Under the pieces are notes generated by a model that searched no databases, was not told the origin of the DNA, and saw nothing but the letters and a program-made list of their open reading frames with translations. Below are positions 1-9,105 of a DNA stretch of 20,170 bases, in pieces. Each line of letters begins with the position of its first letter. The stretch's first letter is position 1. The stretch is taken from NCBI GenBank assembly GCA_945862495.1, contig CAMAYM010000044.1, forward strand, positions 1 through 20,170. Direction: 5' to 3'. This stretch comes from Bordetella parapertussis (GTDB lineage Bacteria > Pseudomonadota > Gammaproteobacteria > Burkholderiales > Burkholderiaceae_B). The position numbers were made by a program, and so were the translations under genes.

Positions 1-978
1 AATTTGAACAATGAGTTGGGCGTGCCGTTGACATTGATGCGATTACGTCAGACCCATCAAGCTGCTGTGATTGAACTTGGGATGAATCATCCTGGTGAGA
101 TTGCGGTGTTGGCAGAGCTCGTCGAGCCAACCGTTGCACTGGTCAATAATGCGCAGCGTGAGCATCAGGAATTCATGGAAAGTGTTGAGGCGGTCGCCAG
201 AGAAAATGCGGCTGTTTTTAACGCGTTACGACCTGCGGGTATTAAAGTATTTCCTGCCGACGACACGTTTTCCTCTCTTTGGAAAAATCTTGCTGCAGAC
301 CATGCTGCCCTGTGTTTTGGGATGACGCCTCAAGCGGACGTATGGCCAAGTGAAGTAGTAGCGGATGCGCTTGGATCAACCTTTACGCTTAATCTCCCAA
401 CTGCCACGTGCAATATTTCTCTGCCTGTTCCAGGCGTACACAACATTAAAAATGCGCTGGCCGCGGCAGCATGTTCGTATTCTGCGGGTGCACCGCTGCA
501 GGCGATCATTAATGGACTCGGTGCGTTTCAGGCAGTGTCGGGGCGGATGCAAACGCATCGACTTTCTGGCAATCGCGTTTTGATTGATGACACTTACAAC
601 GCCAATCCCGACTCTGTCCGTGCTGCGATTGAAGTATTAGCCAGTTTGCCTGCCCCTCGTGCCTTGGTGCTTGGAGATATGGGTGAGGTGGGGGATCGCG
701 GTCCTGAGATGCATCGCGAGGTTGGCGCATACGCGCGTGAACACGGCATTGAGTATTTATTGACGCTCGGTGACGCGACACAACAAAGTGCGCAAGCCTA
801 CGGTGCGCAAGCAATCGTTTGCGCTTCGGTCGAGCATGTGTGCGAGGCTTTGCACAATCTTTCAGTGGCGAGCGTACTGGTCAAGGGTTCGCGATTCATG
901 CGCATGGAGCGCATCGTGAAAGAGTACCTAATAACAACAGGGATCAATCCCGAGGAAGTGGTGAAGCATGCTGTATGA
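1..978 (+). CDS. murF: MurF, UDP-MurNAc-tripeptide:D-Ala-D-Ala ligase (5' end missing)
   Basis: MurF is the cytoplasmic ATP-dependent ligase that adds D-Ala-D-Ala to UDP-MurNAc-tripeptide, the last cytoplasmic peptide step of peptidoglycan synthesis. The reading frame is open from the first base and starts in the conserved N-L-N-N-E-x-G-V-P-L-T stretch that normally follows the ATP-binding P-loop. About 130 N-terminal residues, including that P-loop, therefore lie outside the window. The TTG at position 4 is an internal Leu codon, not a start. Visible Mur ligase features are E-L-G-M-N-H-P-G-E-I (central domain), G-V-H-N-I-K-N-A-L-A-A, D-D-T-Y-N-A-N-P-D-S and the C-terminal G-D-M-G-E-V-G. The end overlaps mraY by 11 bases. 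The family call is secure. The substrate-level call as MurF rather than MurE rests on these motifs and on the place directly before mraY. Confidence 0.96.
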   Translation, partial: NLNNELGVPLTLMRLRQTHQAAVIELGMNHPGEIAVLAELVEPTVALVNNAQREHQEFMESVEAVARENAAVFNALRPAGIKVFPADDTFSSLWKNLAADHAALCFGMTPQADVWPSEVVADALGSTFTLNLPTATCNISLPVPGVHNIKNALAAAACSYSAGAPLQAIINGLGAFQAVSGRMQTHRLSGNRVLIDDTYNANPDSVRAAIEVLASLPAPRALVLGDMGEVGDRGPEMHREVGAYAREHGIEYLLTLGDATQQSAQAYGAQAIVCASVEHVCEALHNLSVASVLVKGSRFMRMERIVKEYLITTGINPEEVVKHAV

Positions 979-2140
979 ACTGTTCGGCTGGATAGCAGAC
1001 AATCACGTACGCAGCTTTGCGGTGTTTGAATACATCACGTTGCGCGCTGTTCTTGCGTGTGCCACATCGCTCTTGATTGGTCTTGTCGCGGGTCCTTTTG
1101 TCATTAGGCACTTGACTGCGCTCAAAATTGGACAGGCCGTGCGCAGCTACGGTCCACAGACACATTTGGTTAAAACCGGAACCCCCACAATGGGAGGGGC
1201 CTTAATCCTGATTTCAATCGGTGTGAGTACTTTGCTATGGGCTGACTGGACAAATCGCTTTGTCTGGGTGGTATTACTTGTGACCTTTGGATTTGGGTGG
1301 ATCGGTTGGGTCGATGATTACAGAAAAGTCGTGCATCGCGACCCCGAAGGGATGCCTGCACGTCAAAAGTTTTTCTGGCAAGCGCTCATTGGCTTGGTCG
1401 CAGCGTTGTATTTGACGTTTGCGGTTTCAGCTCCAGCCACTGCGAATATCTGGCCGCTCATGCGAGATTGGGTCATGAGTGGTTTCACCATTGACCTGCC
1501 TACGCGCACAGATTTAATCGTGCCGTTTTTCAAGACGATTACATATCCTCTTGGCGTGTTTGGTTTTGTTGCGCTGAGTTGGTTTGTGATTGTCGGCACC
1601 AGTAATGCGGTCAATTTGACGGACGGACTGGATGGCTTGGCGATTATGCCAACAGTGATGGTGGGTTCCGCTCTGGGCGTTTTTGCCTATGTGGTGGGCA
1701 GGGTCGACTATTCAAAATATCTTTTGTTTCCCTACGTGCCCGGTGCAGGTGAGGTGATGGTGCTGTGCGCGGCCCTTGCAGGTGCGGGACTCGCTTTTCT
1801 CTGGTTTAACGCGCATCCGGCGCAAGTGTTTATGGGTGATGTGGGCGCACTTGCCTTGGGCGGAATGCTCGGAACGATTGCAATTATTGTTCGCCAAGAA
1901 ATTGTGTTGTTCATTATGGGTGGAGTGTTTGTTGCGGAAACCCTCTCGGTCATGATTCAAGTGTTTTGGTTTAAGTACACCAAGCGAAAATATGGTGAAG
2001 GTCGGCGTGTGTTGCGCATGGCACCCCTACATCATCATTTTGAAGTCGGTGGCTGGAAAGAAACTCAGGTCGTCATTAGATTTTGGATCATCAGCATGAT
2101 GCTGGTGTTGGTTGGTTTGTCTTCATTAAAGATTCGATGA
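968..2140 (+). CDS. mraY: MraY, phospho-MurNAc-pentapeptide translocase
   Basis: MraY is an integral inner-membrane enzyme that transfers phospho-MurNAc-pentapeptide from UDP to undecaprenyl phosphate, making lipid I. The protein has 390 residues, close to the beta-proteobacterial norm, and about ten hydrophobic segments. Diagnostic motifs are the paired aspartates in V-D-D-Y-R-K (D116, D117), N-L-T-D-G-L-D-G-L-A, the F-M-G-D-V-G-A-L-A-L-G loop and the P-L-H-H-H-F-E motif. The ATG at 968 is supported by a GAGGAAG ribosome binding site at 952-958 inside murF. The coding region overlaps murF by 11 bases and shares an ATGA with murD, as expected for coupled translation. Confidence 0.98.
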   Translation: MLYELFGWIADNHVRSFAVFEYITLRAVLACATSLLIGLVAGPFVIRHLTALKIGQAVRSYGPQTHLVKTGTPTMGGALILISIGVSTLLWADWTNRFVWVVLLVTFGFGWIGWVDDYRKVVHRDPEGMPARQKFFWQALIGLVAALYLTFAVSAPATANIWPLMRDWVMSGFTIDLPTRTDLIVPFFKTITYPLGVFGFVALSWFVIVGTSNAVNLTDGLDGLAIMPTVMVGSALGVFAYVVGRVDYSKYLLFPYVPGAGEVMVLCAALAGAGLAFLWFNAHPAQVFMGDVGALALGGMLGTIAIIVRQEIVLFIMGGVFVAETLSVMIQVFWFKYTKRKYGEGRRVLRMAPLHHHFEVGGWKETQVVIRFWIISMMLVLVGLSSLKIR

Positions 2141-3669
2141 GCGAAGCCGTTTTATCCTCTGGTTTTCCTTCGCGCGTCCTTATTTTGGGACTCGGGGAGA
2201 CAGGCATTGCTGCCGCGCGTTGGTGCGCACGCAATGGTGCGCTGCTACGTGTTGCCGACACGCGCGCACAGCCTGCAGGATTAGAGGCGTTGAAGGCTGA
2301 GATTGATGCTTCTCGTGTTGAATGGCATCTGGGTTGTGACGTATTTTCTGAGTCCTTGCTCGACGGCGTTGAGCAGCTCGTCTTGAGTCCTGGTTTGTCG
2401 CCTGCTATGTCACCAGTACGTGAGTTGTTAGACGCTGCAAAAACACATCATATAGAAATTATTGGTGAGATTGAGCTGTTCGCCCGTGCACTCCAAAACT
2501 TAAATATTGCACAAAACTATAAGCCCAAAGTGCTTGGTATCACGGGTACAAACGGGAAAACAACCGTCACAGCACTAACGCGTCGGATGCTCGAGTCTGC
2601 AGGCTTGCGTGCGCAAGCCGCCGGAAATATCAGCCCCGCTGCATTGCACGCATTGATGGAGGCCTTGGATCAACACGCACTGCCAGATGTTTGGGTGCTT
2701 GAGTTGTCCAGCTTCCAGCTAGAGACCACGAGCAGTCTGTCGTTGACAGCCGCGACGGTGTTGAATCTGACGCAAGATCATCTTGACTGGCATGTCACGA
2801 TGCAAAACTACAGCAATGCAAAAGCGCGAATTTTTACGATGACAGAGCAAGTGATTGTTAATCGTGATGATGCAAACGTACTGGCGCTTGTTGAGTCGCA
2901 ACGCGCAATGCATGTCCGAAGCTTTGGTCGCGATGCGCCGATGTTGACGGGAGATCTTGGTATTGAAACCAGCCATGAGGTCATGTGGTTGTGTTCTTCA
3001 GAGGCCACAGAGTTTGAAGATGACCTTCCGAGTCCTGTGCGTCGCAAGAAAAATACACCAGCGCCGGAGAGGCAGTCTGGCCGCATGGTGCGTTTGATGC
3101 CAGTCGATGCGTTGGGTATCAAAGGTCTGCATAATGCGCTGAATACGCAGGCCGCTTTGATGCTCGGTCGTGCGTGTGGTGCGACCTGGGCACCTATGCT
3201 TCGCGCTGCGGGTGAGTATGCAGGCGAGCCGCATCGGATGGCGTTTGTGCGCAGCGTCCGTGACATTGCGTTCTTTAATGACAGCAAAGGGACAAATGTT
3301 GGTGCAACCGCGGCAGGTATTGAAGGCCTAGGCCGTCGAGTTGTGCTGATCGCAGGTGGTGTGGGAAAGGGGCAAGACTTTGAACCGCTTGTCCCTGTGA
3401 TCAAGCGCCATGTCTCGGCAGTGATTTTGATTGGGCAAGATGCGACCCTGATGGCGCAAGTATTCGCGCCTTCTGAGGTAAAAACTATTTTTGCGAGCGA
3501 CATGAAAGAGGCTGTTGCGCAGGCATTTCATTATGCACAAGAGGGTGATGCCATTGTGCTATCGCCTGCATGTGCAAGTTTTGACATGTTTCAAAACTAT
3601 CCGCATCGTGGTCAGGTTTTTGTGAACGAAGTGACTGAGCTTGCGTTGGATCAGGGAGAGGTGGCATGA
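2137..3669 (+). CDS. murD: MurD, UDP-MurNAc-L-alanine:D-glutamate ligase
   Basis: MurD is the cytoplasmic ligase that adds D-glutamate to UDP-MurNAc-L-Ala using ATP. I chose the ATG at 2137 because it overlaps the mraY stop as ATGA and gives M-S-E-A-V-L. The frame also opens 18 codons upstream inside mraY, but that extension looks like shadow coding. Motifs are a Rossmann-like start (G-L-G-E-T-G, near residue 18), the P-loop G-I-T-G-T-N-G-K-T-T (residues 134-143), N-L-T-Q-D-H-L-D-W-H, and N-D-S-K-G-T-N in the C-terminal domain. At 510 residues it is about 70 longer than E. coli MurD. Part of the excess is an acidic then basic, proline-rich stretch at about residues 285-316, just before the G-I-K-G-L-H-N motif. 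Confidence 0.97.
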   Translation: MSEAVLSSGFPSRVLILGLGETGIAAARWCARNGALLRVADTRAQPAGLEALKAEIDASRVEWHLGCDVFSESLLDGVEQLVLSPGLSPAMSPVRELLDAAKTHHIEIIGEIELFARALQNLNIAQNYKPKVLGITGTNGKTTVTALTRRMLESAGLRAQAAGNISPAALHALMEALDQHALPDVWVLELSSFQLETTSSLSLTAATVLNLTQDHLDWHVTMQNYSNAKARIFTMTEQVIVNRDDANVLALVESQRAMHVRSFGRDAPMLTGDLGIETSHEVMWLCSSEATEFEDDLPSPVRRKKNTPAPERQSGRMVRLMPVDALGIKGLHNALNTQAALMLGRACGATWAPMLRAAGEYAGEPHRMAFVRSVRDIAFFNDSKGTNVGATAAGIEGLGRRVVLIAGGVGKGQDFEPLVPVIKRHVSAVILIGQDATLMAQVFAPSEVKTIFASDMKEAVAQAFHYAQEGDAIVLSPACASFDMFQNYPHRGQVFVNEVTELALDQGEVA

Positions 3670-4859
3670 GCCTGTTCGCTGAGCTGACGGGAAGTGTGAA
3701 TGCGGTATCGCCCGGTCGTACGACGATGCGTAATTACGACCTGCCTTTGGTGATCGCCACAAGCATCTTGGTGGGGCTGGGTATTTTGATGGTGTATTCG
3801 GCGGCGATCGCATTGGTGGATGGCCCACGGGCGGGTGGATATGGGCGTTATTCGTATGTAATGAGACAGTCTGCCTTTGCGGCGATTGGCGTTTTTCTAG
3901 CTGCAATGGTGCTGACTGTACCGATGACCGCTTGGCGCAAGATCACAATTGGCCTGTTTTGTTTTGCTGTCTTTTTGTTGGTGATCGTGCTGATTCCCGG
4001 GGTGGGTAGAAAAGTGAACAATGCGATGCGCTGGATTCCTATCGGCCCTGTGACGTTCCAGCCCTCTGAACTGATGAAGTTTGCCGTGATTCTGTTTACC
4101 GCGGATTACATCATAGGTAAAAAACAATATTTGCAGAGTATCTTGCGTGGATTTTTGCCGATCGCTGTCATTTTGGGTGTGGTGGCCTTTCTGCTGTTAA
4201 AGGAGCCTGATCTCGGCGCGCTGATTGTCATTGTGGCGATCTCCATGGGTATTTTGTTTTTAGGCGGCATCAATGCGCGGATCTTCTCCTTTTTAGCCGG
4301 AATGTTATTTATTGGATTCTCTGCGATTATCTGGATATCTCCCTGGCGACGTGAACGTTTGTTTGCCTATTTAAATCCTTGGGATCCTGATTATGCCCAG
4401 TCGACTGCCTACCAACTCACACACTCGCTGATGGCAGTTGGGCGTGGCGAGTGGACGGGTGTTGGACTAGGCGGCAGTGTTGAAAAACTACATTACTTAC
4501 CTGAAGCGCATACCGACTTTATTGTTGCGGTCATTGGTGAGGAGCTTGGATTTGTGGGCATTATGCTCGTGCTCGTGTTGTTCGCAATTGTTATCCAGCG
4601 TTGTTTTGAAATCGGTCGACAAGCGATTGCCATGGAGCGTGTGTTCGGTGGTCTAGTCGCGCAAGGTGTCGGGATTTGGTTTGGCGTGCAGTCCTTCATC
4701 AACATCGGCGTCGTATTAGGCTTGCTCCCAACAAAGGGCCTCACGCTACCCATGGTGAGCTATGGCGGTTCTGGATTGTTAATGAATTTAATTGCGATCG
4801 CAGTTGTGTTGCGCGTGGATTTTGAAAACAGAAATCTCATGAGGGGTGTGCGCACATGA
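3666..4859 (+). CDS. ftsW: FtsW, septal peptidoglycan glycosyltransferase (SEDS family)
   Basis: FtsW is a polytopic inner-membrane SEDS protein that polymerises glycan strands at the septum with its partner class B penicillin-binding protein (FtsI, presumably upstream of this window). The protein has 397 residues, with a short cytoplasmic N-terminus and about ten membrane segments. Family signatures are F-Q-P-S-E-L-M-K-F, P-W-R-R-E-R-L-F-A-Y-L-N-P-W, H-T-D-F-I-V-A-V-I-G-E-E-L-G-F and G-L-T-L-P-M-V-S-Y-G-G-S-G-L. The start is supported by an AGGGAGAGG binding site at 3653-3661 and by the ATGA overlap with murD. The position between murD and murG separates FtsW from its paralogue RodA. Confidence 0.97.
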   Translation: MSLFAELTGSVNAVSPGRTTMRNYDLPLVIATSILVGLGILMVYSAAIALVDGPRAGGYGRYSYVMRQSAFAAIGVFLAAMVLTVPMTAWRKITIGLFCFAVFLLVIVLIPGVGRKVNNAMRWIPIGPVTFQPSELMKFAVILFTADYIIGKKQYLQSILRGFLPIAVILGVVAFLLLKEPDLGALIVIVAISMGILFLGGINARIFSFLAGMLFIGFSAIIWISPWRRERLFAYLNPWDPDYAQSTAYQLTHSLMAVGRGEWTGVGLGGSVEKLHYLPEAHTDFIVAVIGEELGFVGIMLVLVLFAIVIQRCFEIGRQAIAMERVFGGLVAQGVGIWFGVQSFINIGVVLGLLPTKGLTLPMVSYGGSGLLMNLIAIAVVLRVDFENRNLMRGVRT

Positions 4860-5935
4860 CCGTGATATCCCCAACAATTTTGATTATGGCTGGCGGCACT
4901 GGCGGACACATCATGCCCGGGCTCGCGGTTGCGGATGTCTTGAGCGCCCGAGGATGGAAAGTCCGCTGGTTGGGCAATCCCGACAAAATGGAAGGACAGA
5001 TTGTGCCGGCACGCGGTTATGCACTCGCACCGCTTCGCTTTGCTGGCCTACGCGGCCGAGGCTTGCGTGCAAAAATCTTAGCCCCGTTCCTGTTGATGCG
5101 GGCTTTATGGCAGGCCTGGGGGCATTTTTCAACCATCCGTCCAAACGTTGTGTTGGGAATGGGTGGTTATGTATCTTTTCCTGGCGGTGTTGTGAGCGCG
5201 TTGCGTTCCCGACCCTTAGTGCTTCATGAGCAGAATGCAATTGCGGGTATGGCCAATAAAGCCTTGTCGCAGATTTCTAAGCGCGTGTTGGCTGGGTTTC
5301 CGGGCGCACTTCCCGGTGCAGAGGTCGTGGGCAATCCCGTTCGCCAAGACGTTGTGGCGTTACCCGAGCCACAGCAGCGTTATGCAGAACGCTCTGGACC
5401 TTTGCGTGTGTTGGTGGTCGGCGGCAGTCTCGGTGCGACCGCCCTCAACACCATTGTTCCTGCAGCGCTTGCGCAAATGACAGTGGCGCAGCGGCCTGAG
5501 GTGCTGCATCAATCTGGCGCACAGCATCTTGAAGCGCTACGCGTGTCCTATCAGCAAGCGGCTGTGCGTGCGGAGTGCGTCGCATTTGTTGACAATATGG
5601 CGCAAGCGCTAGGTCAGGCCGATTTGCTGATTTGCAGAGCGGGCGCCATGACGGTGGCTGAGGTCGCGGCTGCGGGCGTTGCTGCATTGTTTGTGCCATA
5701 TCCCCATGCGGTGGACGATCATCAAACCGCGAATGCAACGTTTTTGACACATGACGGGTCGGCATGGTTGATGCAACAAGACAGTTTAAGTGCGACCGAG
5801 TTAGCGTTATGGTTGTCTTTGCGTACACGCGAAGAACTGTCTGCGGTGGCACAACGTGCGCGCATGCATGCGAAACCCTTGGCGGCTGAGCGTATCGCGA
5901 ATATCTGTGAAGAGTTAGTCGGAGTGGTGAAATGA
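4856..5935 (+). CDS. murG: MurG, lipid II synthase (GlcNAc transferase)
   Basis: MurG is a peripheral inner-membrane GT-B glycosyltransferase that transfers GlcNAc from UDP-GlcNAc to lipid I, forming lipid II. The protein has 359 residues, normal for the family. The N-terminal domain carries the glycine-rich loop A-G-G-T-G-G-H (residues 12-18) and the acceptor-side H-E-Q-N-A-I-A-G. The C-terminal donor domain has G-G-S-L-G-A, C-R-A-G-A-M-T-V-A-E and the P-H-A-V-D-D-H-Q-T-A-N loop. The start overlaps the ftsW stop (ATGA) and follows an AGGGGTG binding site at 4842-4848. Confidence 0.98.
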   Translation: MTVISPTILIMAGGTGGHIMPGLAVADVLSARGWKVRWLGNPDKMEGQIVPARGYALAPLRFAGLRGRGLRAKILAPFLLMRALWQAWGHFSTIRPNVVLGMGGYVSFPGGVVSALRSRPLVLHEQNAIAGMANKALSQISKRVLAGFPGALPGAEVVGNPVRQDVVALPEPQQRYAERSGPLRVLVVGGSLGATALNTIVPAALAQMTVAQRPEVLHQSGAQHLEALRVSYQQAAVRAECVAFVDNMAQALGQADLLICRAGAMTVAEVAAAGVAALFVPYPHAVDDHQTANATFLTHDGSAWLMQQDSLSATELALWLSLRTREELSAVAQRARMHAKPLAAERIANICEELVGVVK

Positions 5936-7329
5936 AGCATCGAATTGAGCACATCCACTTCGTAGGTATCGGCGGCTCTGGTATGAGTGGTATCGCAGAG
6001 GTATTGCTCAATCTGGGCTATCGTATTTCCGGCTCTGATTTATCTCAGTCTGCGGTGACGCAGCGGTTGGCATCATTAGGTGCGACGATTTCGTTTGGTC
6101 ATCAAGCAGATAACGTGAAGGGCGCCGATGCAATCGTGACCTCGACTGCCGTTGCGAATAACAACCCCGAAGTGATTGCGGCGCGTGAGGCGCGTATTCC
6201 CGTTGTCCCGCGTGCGGTCATGCTCGCAGAACTGATGCGTTTAAAGCGCGGTATTGCAGTGGCTGGCACGCATGGCAAAACGACCACAACCAGTTTGGTC
6301 GCGAGTGTGCTTGCAGCAGGTGGGTTAGATCCAACCTTCGTGATTGGCGGCCGACTGAACTCTGCAGGTGCAAATGCTGGACTGGGACAGGGCGACTTTA
6401 TCGTCGTTGAAGCCGATGAGTCTGATGCTTCATTTTTAAATTTATTGCCTGTGATGGCGATCATCACAAATATTGATGCCGACCATATGGATACCTATGG
6501 TCATGATGTCGCAAAGCTCAAGAGCGCATTTGTCGAGTTCACGCAGCGATTGCCTTTTTACGGCAGCGCGATTGTCTGCTCTGACGATGCGAATGTGCGC
6601 GAAATTTTGCCGTTTGTCTCGCGCCCTGTCACAACCTATGGCGTCAATAAAGAGGCGAATGTACGTGCGACGCATTTACGGGCGATGGGCACTCGGATGC
6701 TGTTTGATGTTGAACGTCAAACGCGTCATGGCGCCTTGCCTAATATCTCTGTCGAGCTCAATCTGCCTGGTTTGCATAACGTTTTGAATGCACTCGCGGC
6801 TATTTCGGTCGCGACTGAGCTCGGTGTCGAGGATGCCGCAATCGTTCAGGCTTTAGCCAGTTTTGGCGGTGTAGGCAGAAGGTTCACGCAAGTGGGTGAC
6901 TTTGCAGCCAAAAGTGGCGGAATGTTCAGTGTGATTGATGATTACGGTCATCATCCCGTTGAGATGGCGGCTACTTTGGCGGCCGCACGGGGTGCATGGC
7001 CTGAGAGACGAATTGTTCTGGCCTTTCAGCCTCACCGTTACACGCGCACAAGAGATTGTTTTGAGGACTTCGTCAAAGTCCTGAGTTCAGCCGATGCAGT
7101 GTTGTTGACAGAGGTCTATGCGGCCGGTGAGCCGGCTTTGGTCGCAGCAGACGGGCGTGCCTTAGCGCGTGGTGTCCGTGTGGCGGGCAAGGTCGAACCG
7201 GTTTTTGTCGAGGATGTTGCGGAAATGTCTGAGGCAATTCAAAGCTTCGCTCAGGCGGGTGATGTCGTAATTGTGATGGGGGCGGGCTCAATCAGCAAAG
7301 TCCCCGAGCAGCTTGGGAGTGCACGATGA
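5932..7329 (+). CDS. murC: MurC, UDP-MurNAc:L-alanine ligase
   Basis: MurC catalyses the first amino acid addition to UDP-MurNAc in the cytoplasm. The 465-residue protein has the complete Mur ligase plan: N-terminal H-F-V-G-I-G-G-S-G-M-S-G-I-A, the P-loop G-T-H-G-K-T-T (residues 112-118), E-A-D-E-S-D-A-S-F, N-I-D-A-D-H-M-D-T-Y, and D-D-Y-G-H-H-P-V-E at the start of the C-terminal domain. The I-E-H-I-H-F-V-G-I-G-G start is typical of MurC, as opposed to MurD, MurE or MurF. The ATG shares ATGA with the murG stop and has GGAG at 5921-5924. Confidence 0.98.
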   Translation: MKHRIEHIHFVGIGGSGMSGIAEVLLNLGYRISGSDLSQSAVTQRLASLGATISFGHQADNVKGADAIVTSTAVANNNPEVIAAREARIPVVPRAVMLAELMRLKRGIAVAGTHGKTTTTSLVASVLAAGGLDPTFVIGGRLNSAGANAGLGQGDFIVVEADESDASFLNLLPVMAIITNIDADHMDTYGHDVAKLKSAFVEFTQRLPFYGSAIVCSDDANVREILPFVSRPVTTYGVNKEANVRATHLRAMGTRMLFDVERQTRHGALPNISVELNLPGLHNVLNALAAISVATELGVEDAAIVQALASFGGVGRRFTQVGDFAAKSGGMFSVIDDYGHHPVEMAATLAAARGAWPERRIVLAFQPHRYTRTRDCFEDFVKVLSSADAVLLTEVYAAGEPALVAADGRALARGVRVAGKVEPVFVEDVAEMSEAIQSFAQAGDVVIVMGAGSISKVPEQLGSAR

Positions 7330-8282
7330 GCAACCATGATTTTGGCAAAGTAGGCGTGTTGTACGGCGGTAAGTCTGCGGAGCGCGAGGTTTCGCTGATG
7401 TCCGGCTGCGGTGTTCATGCCGCCCTGTGTAGCCAAGGTGTTGACGCTCACCTGTTTGATACGGGCACACGAAGTCTGTCCGAACTTGCGCAGCAAGGAT
7501 TTAATCGGGTGTTTATTGCACTGCATGGACGTTATGGCGAAGATGGCACGTTGCAAGGTGCATTGGAGCTGTTGGGCATCCCTTATACGGGAAGCGGTCC
7601 CATGGCATCGAGTTTGGCGATGGACAAAATCATGACTAAGCGCATCTGGCTGGAAGCCGGATTGCCGACGCCAGGCTACATTGAATTAACACAGGAAGGC
7701 GCAGTGCCTGCTGCCGCAGCAACGCTTGGTTTGCCTTTAATGATGAAGCCTCCTCACGAAGGATCGACTTTGGGCATTGTCAAAGTTAGTGAGTCCATAG
7801 CATTATTGGATGGTTTTCGCCATGCCTCGCGCTTTGACGAGGTCGTATTGGCTGAGCAATTTATTACAGGTAGAGAGTTGACGGTCGCGCTACTTGGTCG
7901 AGGCGCCAGTGCACGTGCCTTGCCACTGATTGAAATCGTGGCCCCAGACGGCAACTACGACTATCAAAACAAATATTTTTCAGACGATACGCAGTATCGT
8001 TGTCCTGCACCGATTGCACCTGCGCTCGCGCAACATATTGCCGAGCTCAGCGTTCAAGCCTATCGCGTGCTTGGTTGTGAGGGATGGGGACGGGCAGACG
8101 TGATTCTTGATGCGCAAGATCGTCCGTGGCTCATTGAGATGAATACCTCGCCCGGCATGACTGGACATTCGCTCGTGCCGATGGCGGCTAAGGCCGTTGG
8201 GATGGACTATCCCGAATTATGCATATACATTTTGAAAGAGGCGTGCTGCAAAGTCGGGCGCACCGGTCAGGTTCAAGGATAA
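7326..8282 (+). CDS. ddlB: D-alanine--D-alanine ligase (DdlB type)
   Basis: This cytoplasmic ATP-grasp enzyme joins two D-alanines to make the dipeptide that MurF uses. The protein has 318 residues, typical for DdlB. Visible motifs are V-L-Y-G-G-K-S-A-E-R-E-V-S (N-terminal substrate loop), L-H-G-R-Y-G-E-D-G-T-L-Q-G, G-I-P-Y-T-G-S-G, K-P-P-H-E-G-S-T-L-G and the metal-binding E-M-N-T-S-P-G-M-T. The ATG overlaps the murC stop and follows GGGAG at 7315-7319. The place between murC and ftsQ is the classic dcw position of ddlB; the final letter of the symbol rests on that position. Confidence 0.96.
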   Translation: MSNHDFGKVGVLYGGKSAEREVSLMSGCGVHAALCSQGVDAHLFDTGTRSLSELAQQGFNRVFIALHGRYGEDGTLQGALELLGIPYTGSGPMASSLAMDKIMTKRIWLEAGLPTPGYIELTQEGAVPAAAATLGLPLMMKPPHEGSTLGIVKVSESIALLDGFRHASRFDEVVLAEQFITGRELTVALLGRGASARALPLIEIVAPDGNYDYQNKYFSDDTQYRCPAPIAPALAQHIAELSVQAYRVLGCEGWGRADVILDAQDRPWLIEMNTSPGMTGHSLVPMAAKAVGMDYPELCIYILKEACCKVGRTGQVQG

Positions 8283-8294
8283 GCGGAGATATTT

Positions 8295-9101
8295 GTGTGG
8301 AACGAAGCCCGTACGATCAACCGACTTGCCAATACCCTCGCGGTATTAGCGGTGCTGGCCATGTTGGCCGGGGGGATCTATTGGTTAATTCAGCGACCAC
8401 TGTTCGATTTGCAAGCGATCGAAATCGAGCCTGTGCCGAACTCGGAGCTCCATTATGTGACACCCGCCAGCATTCAAAACGCTGTATCGGGAAATCTCAC
8501 GGGCAATTTTTTTACGATCAATCTAGAAGAAGCGCAAAGGGTATTCGAAGAGGCTCCATGGGTGCGCTCAGCTTCTGTGCGCCGTATCTGGCCCAACGCC
8601 ATCCGTGTCACGATCGAAGAGCAGCAGCCGCTCGCGCTTTGGAACGACAGCCAATTGATCAACACGTGGGGACAGGTATTTACTGCCAACCAGGGCGAAG
8701 TGGACGACGATGTGGCATTGCCACAATTCGATGGCCCCGAGGGCAAGGAAGGCTTGGTCGTCAATCGCTACGCCGAACTCGAACGTTGGTTCGCGCCTTT
8801 GGGTGTCACGGTACGCAAGTTGTCTCTGAGCGATCGGTTGGCTTGGCAGGTCACGCTATCGAACGGCATGACCTTGGCGCTTGGTCGCGACCCGGGCGCG
8901 GATGCGCCAGATCAGCAGGGCGGCATAACAGGAGCGCTTCCTTTTGCAGCAAGGATTCAACGTTTTGTTCAAGCTTTACCGCAAGCGACACAAAAAATTG
9001 GCGACCGAGCGCTGACTCACGCCGATTTGCGCTATCCCAATGGCTTTGCACTCACACTTGCAGCCTTACCCGAAAACCCTCAACCCAAAAAGAAACGATA
9101 A
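8295..9101 (+). CDS. ftsQ: FtsQ, divisome assembly protein
   Basis: FtsQ is a bitopic inner-membrane protein that links early divisome proteins to FtsL/FtsB and the septal synthase. The 268-residue product has a short cytoplasmic N-terminus, one membrane segment at about residues 11-32, a POTRA domain beginning F-D-L-Q-A-I-E-I, and a beta domain containing W-V-R-S-A-S-V-R-R-I-W-P-N-A-I-R-V-T-I-E-E, a strong FtsQ signature. I chose the GTG at 8295 because a GGAG lies just upstream (8285-8288) and the protein then starts M-W-N-E-A-R. The gap to ddl is 12 bases. A longer open frame across this region (8219-9109) is a shadow without family features. Confidence 0.95.
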   Translation: MWNEARTINRLANTLAVLAVLAMLAGGIYWLIQRPLFDLQAIEIEPVPNSELHYVTPASIQNAVSGNLTGNFFTINLEEAQRVFEEAPWVRSASVRRIWPNAIRVTIEEQQPLALWNDSQLINTWGQVFTANQGEVDDDVALPQFDGPEGKEGLVVNRYAELERWFAPLGVTVRKLSLSDRLAWQVTLSNGMTLALGRDPGADAPDQQGGITGALPFAARIQRFVQALPQATQKIGDRALTHADLRYPNGFALTLAALPENPQPKKKR

Positions 9102-9105
9102 CGCC

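Noticed and set aside
2808..3503. A 231-codon minus-strand open frame opposite murD
   Set aside because: It is a codon-bias shadow of murD, Ser/Arg/Ala-rich, without domain pattern or a fitting binding site.
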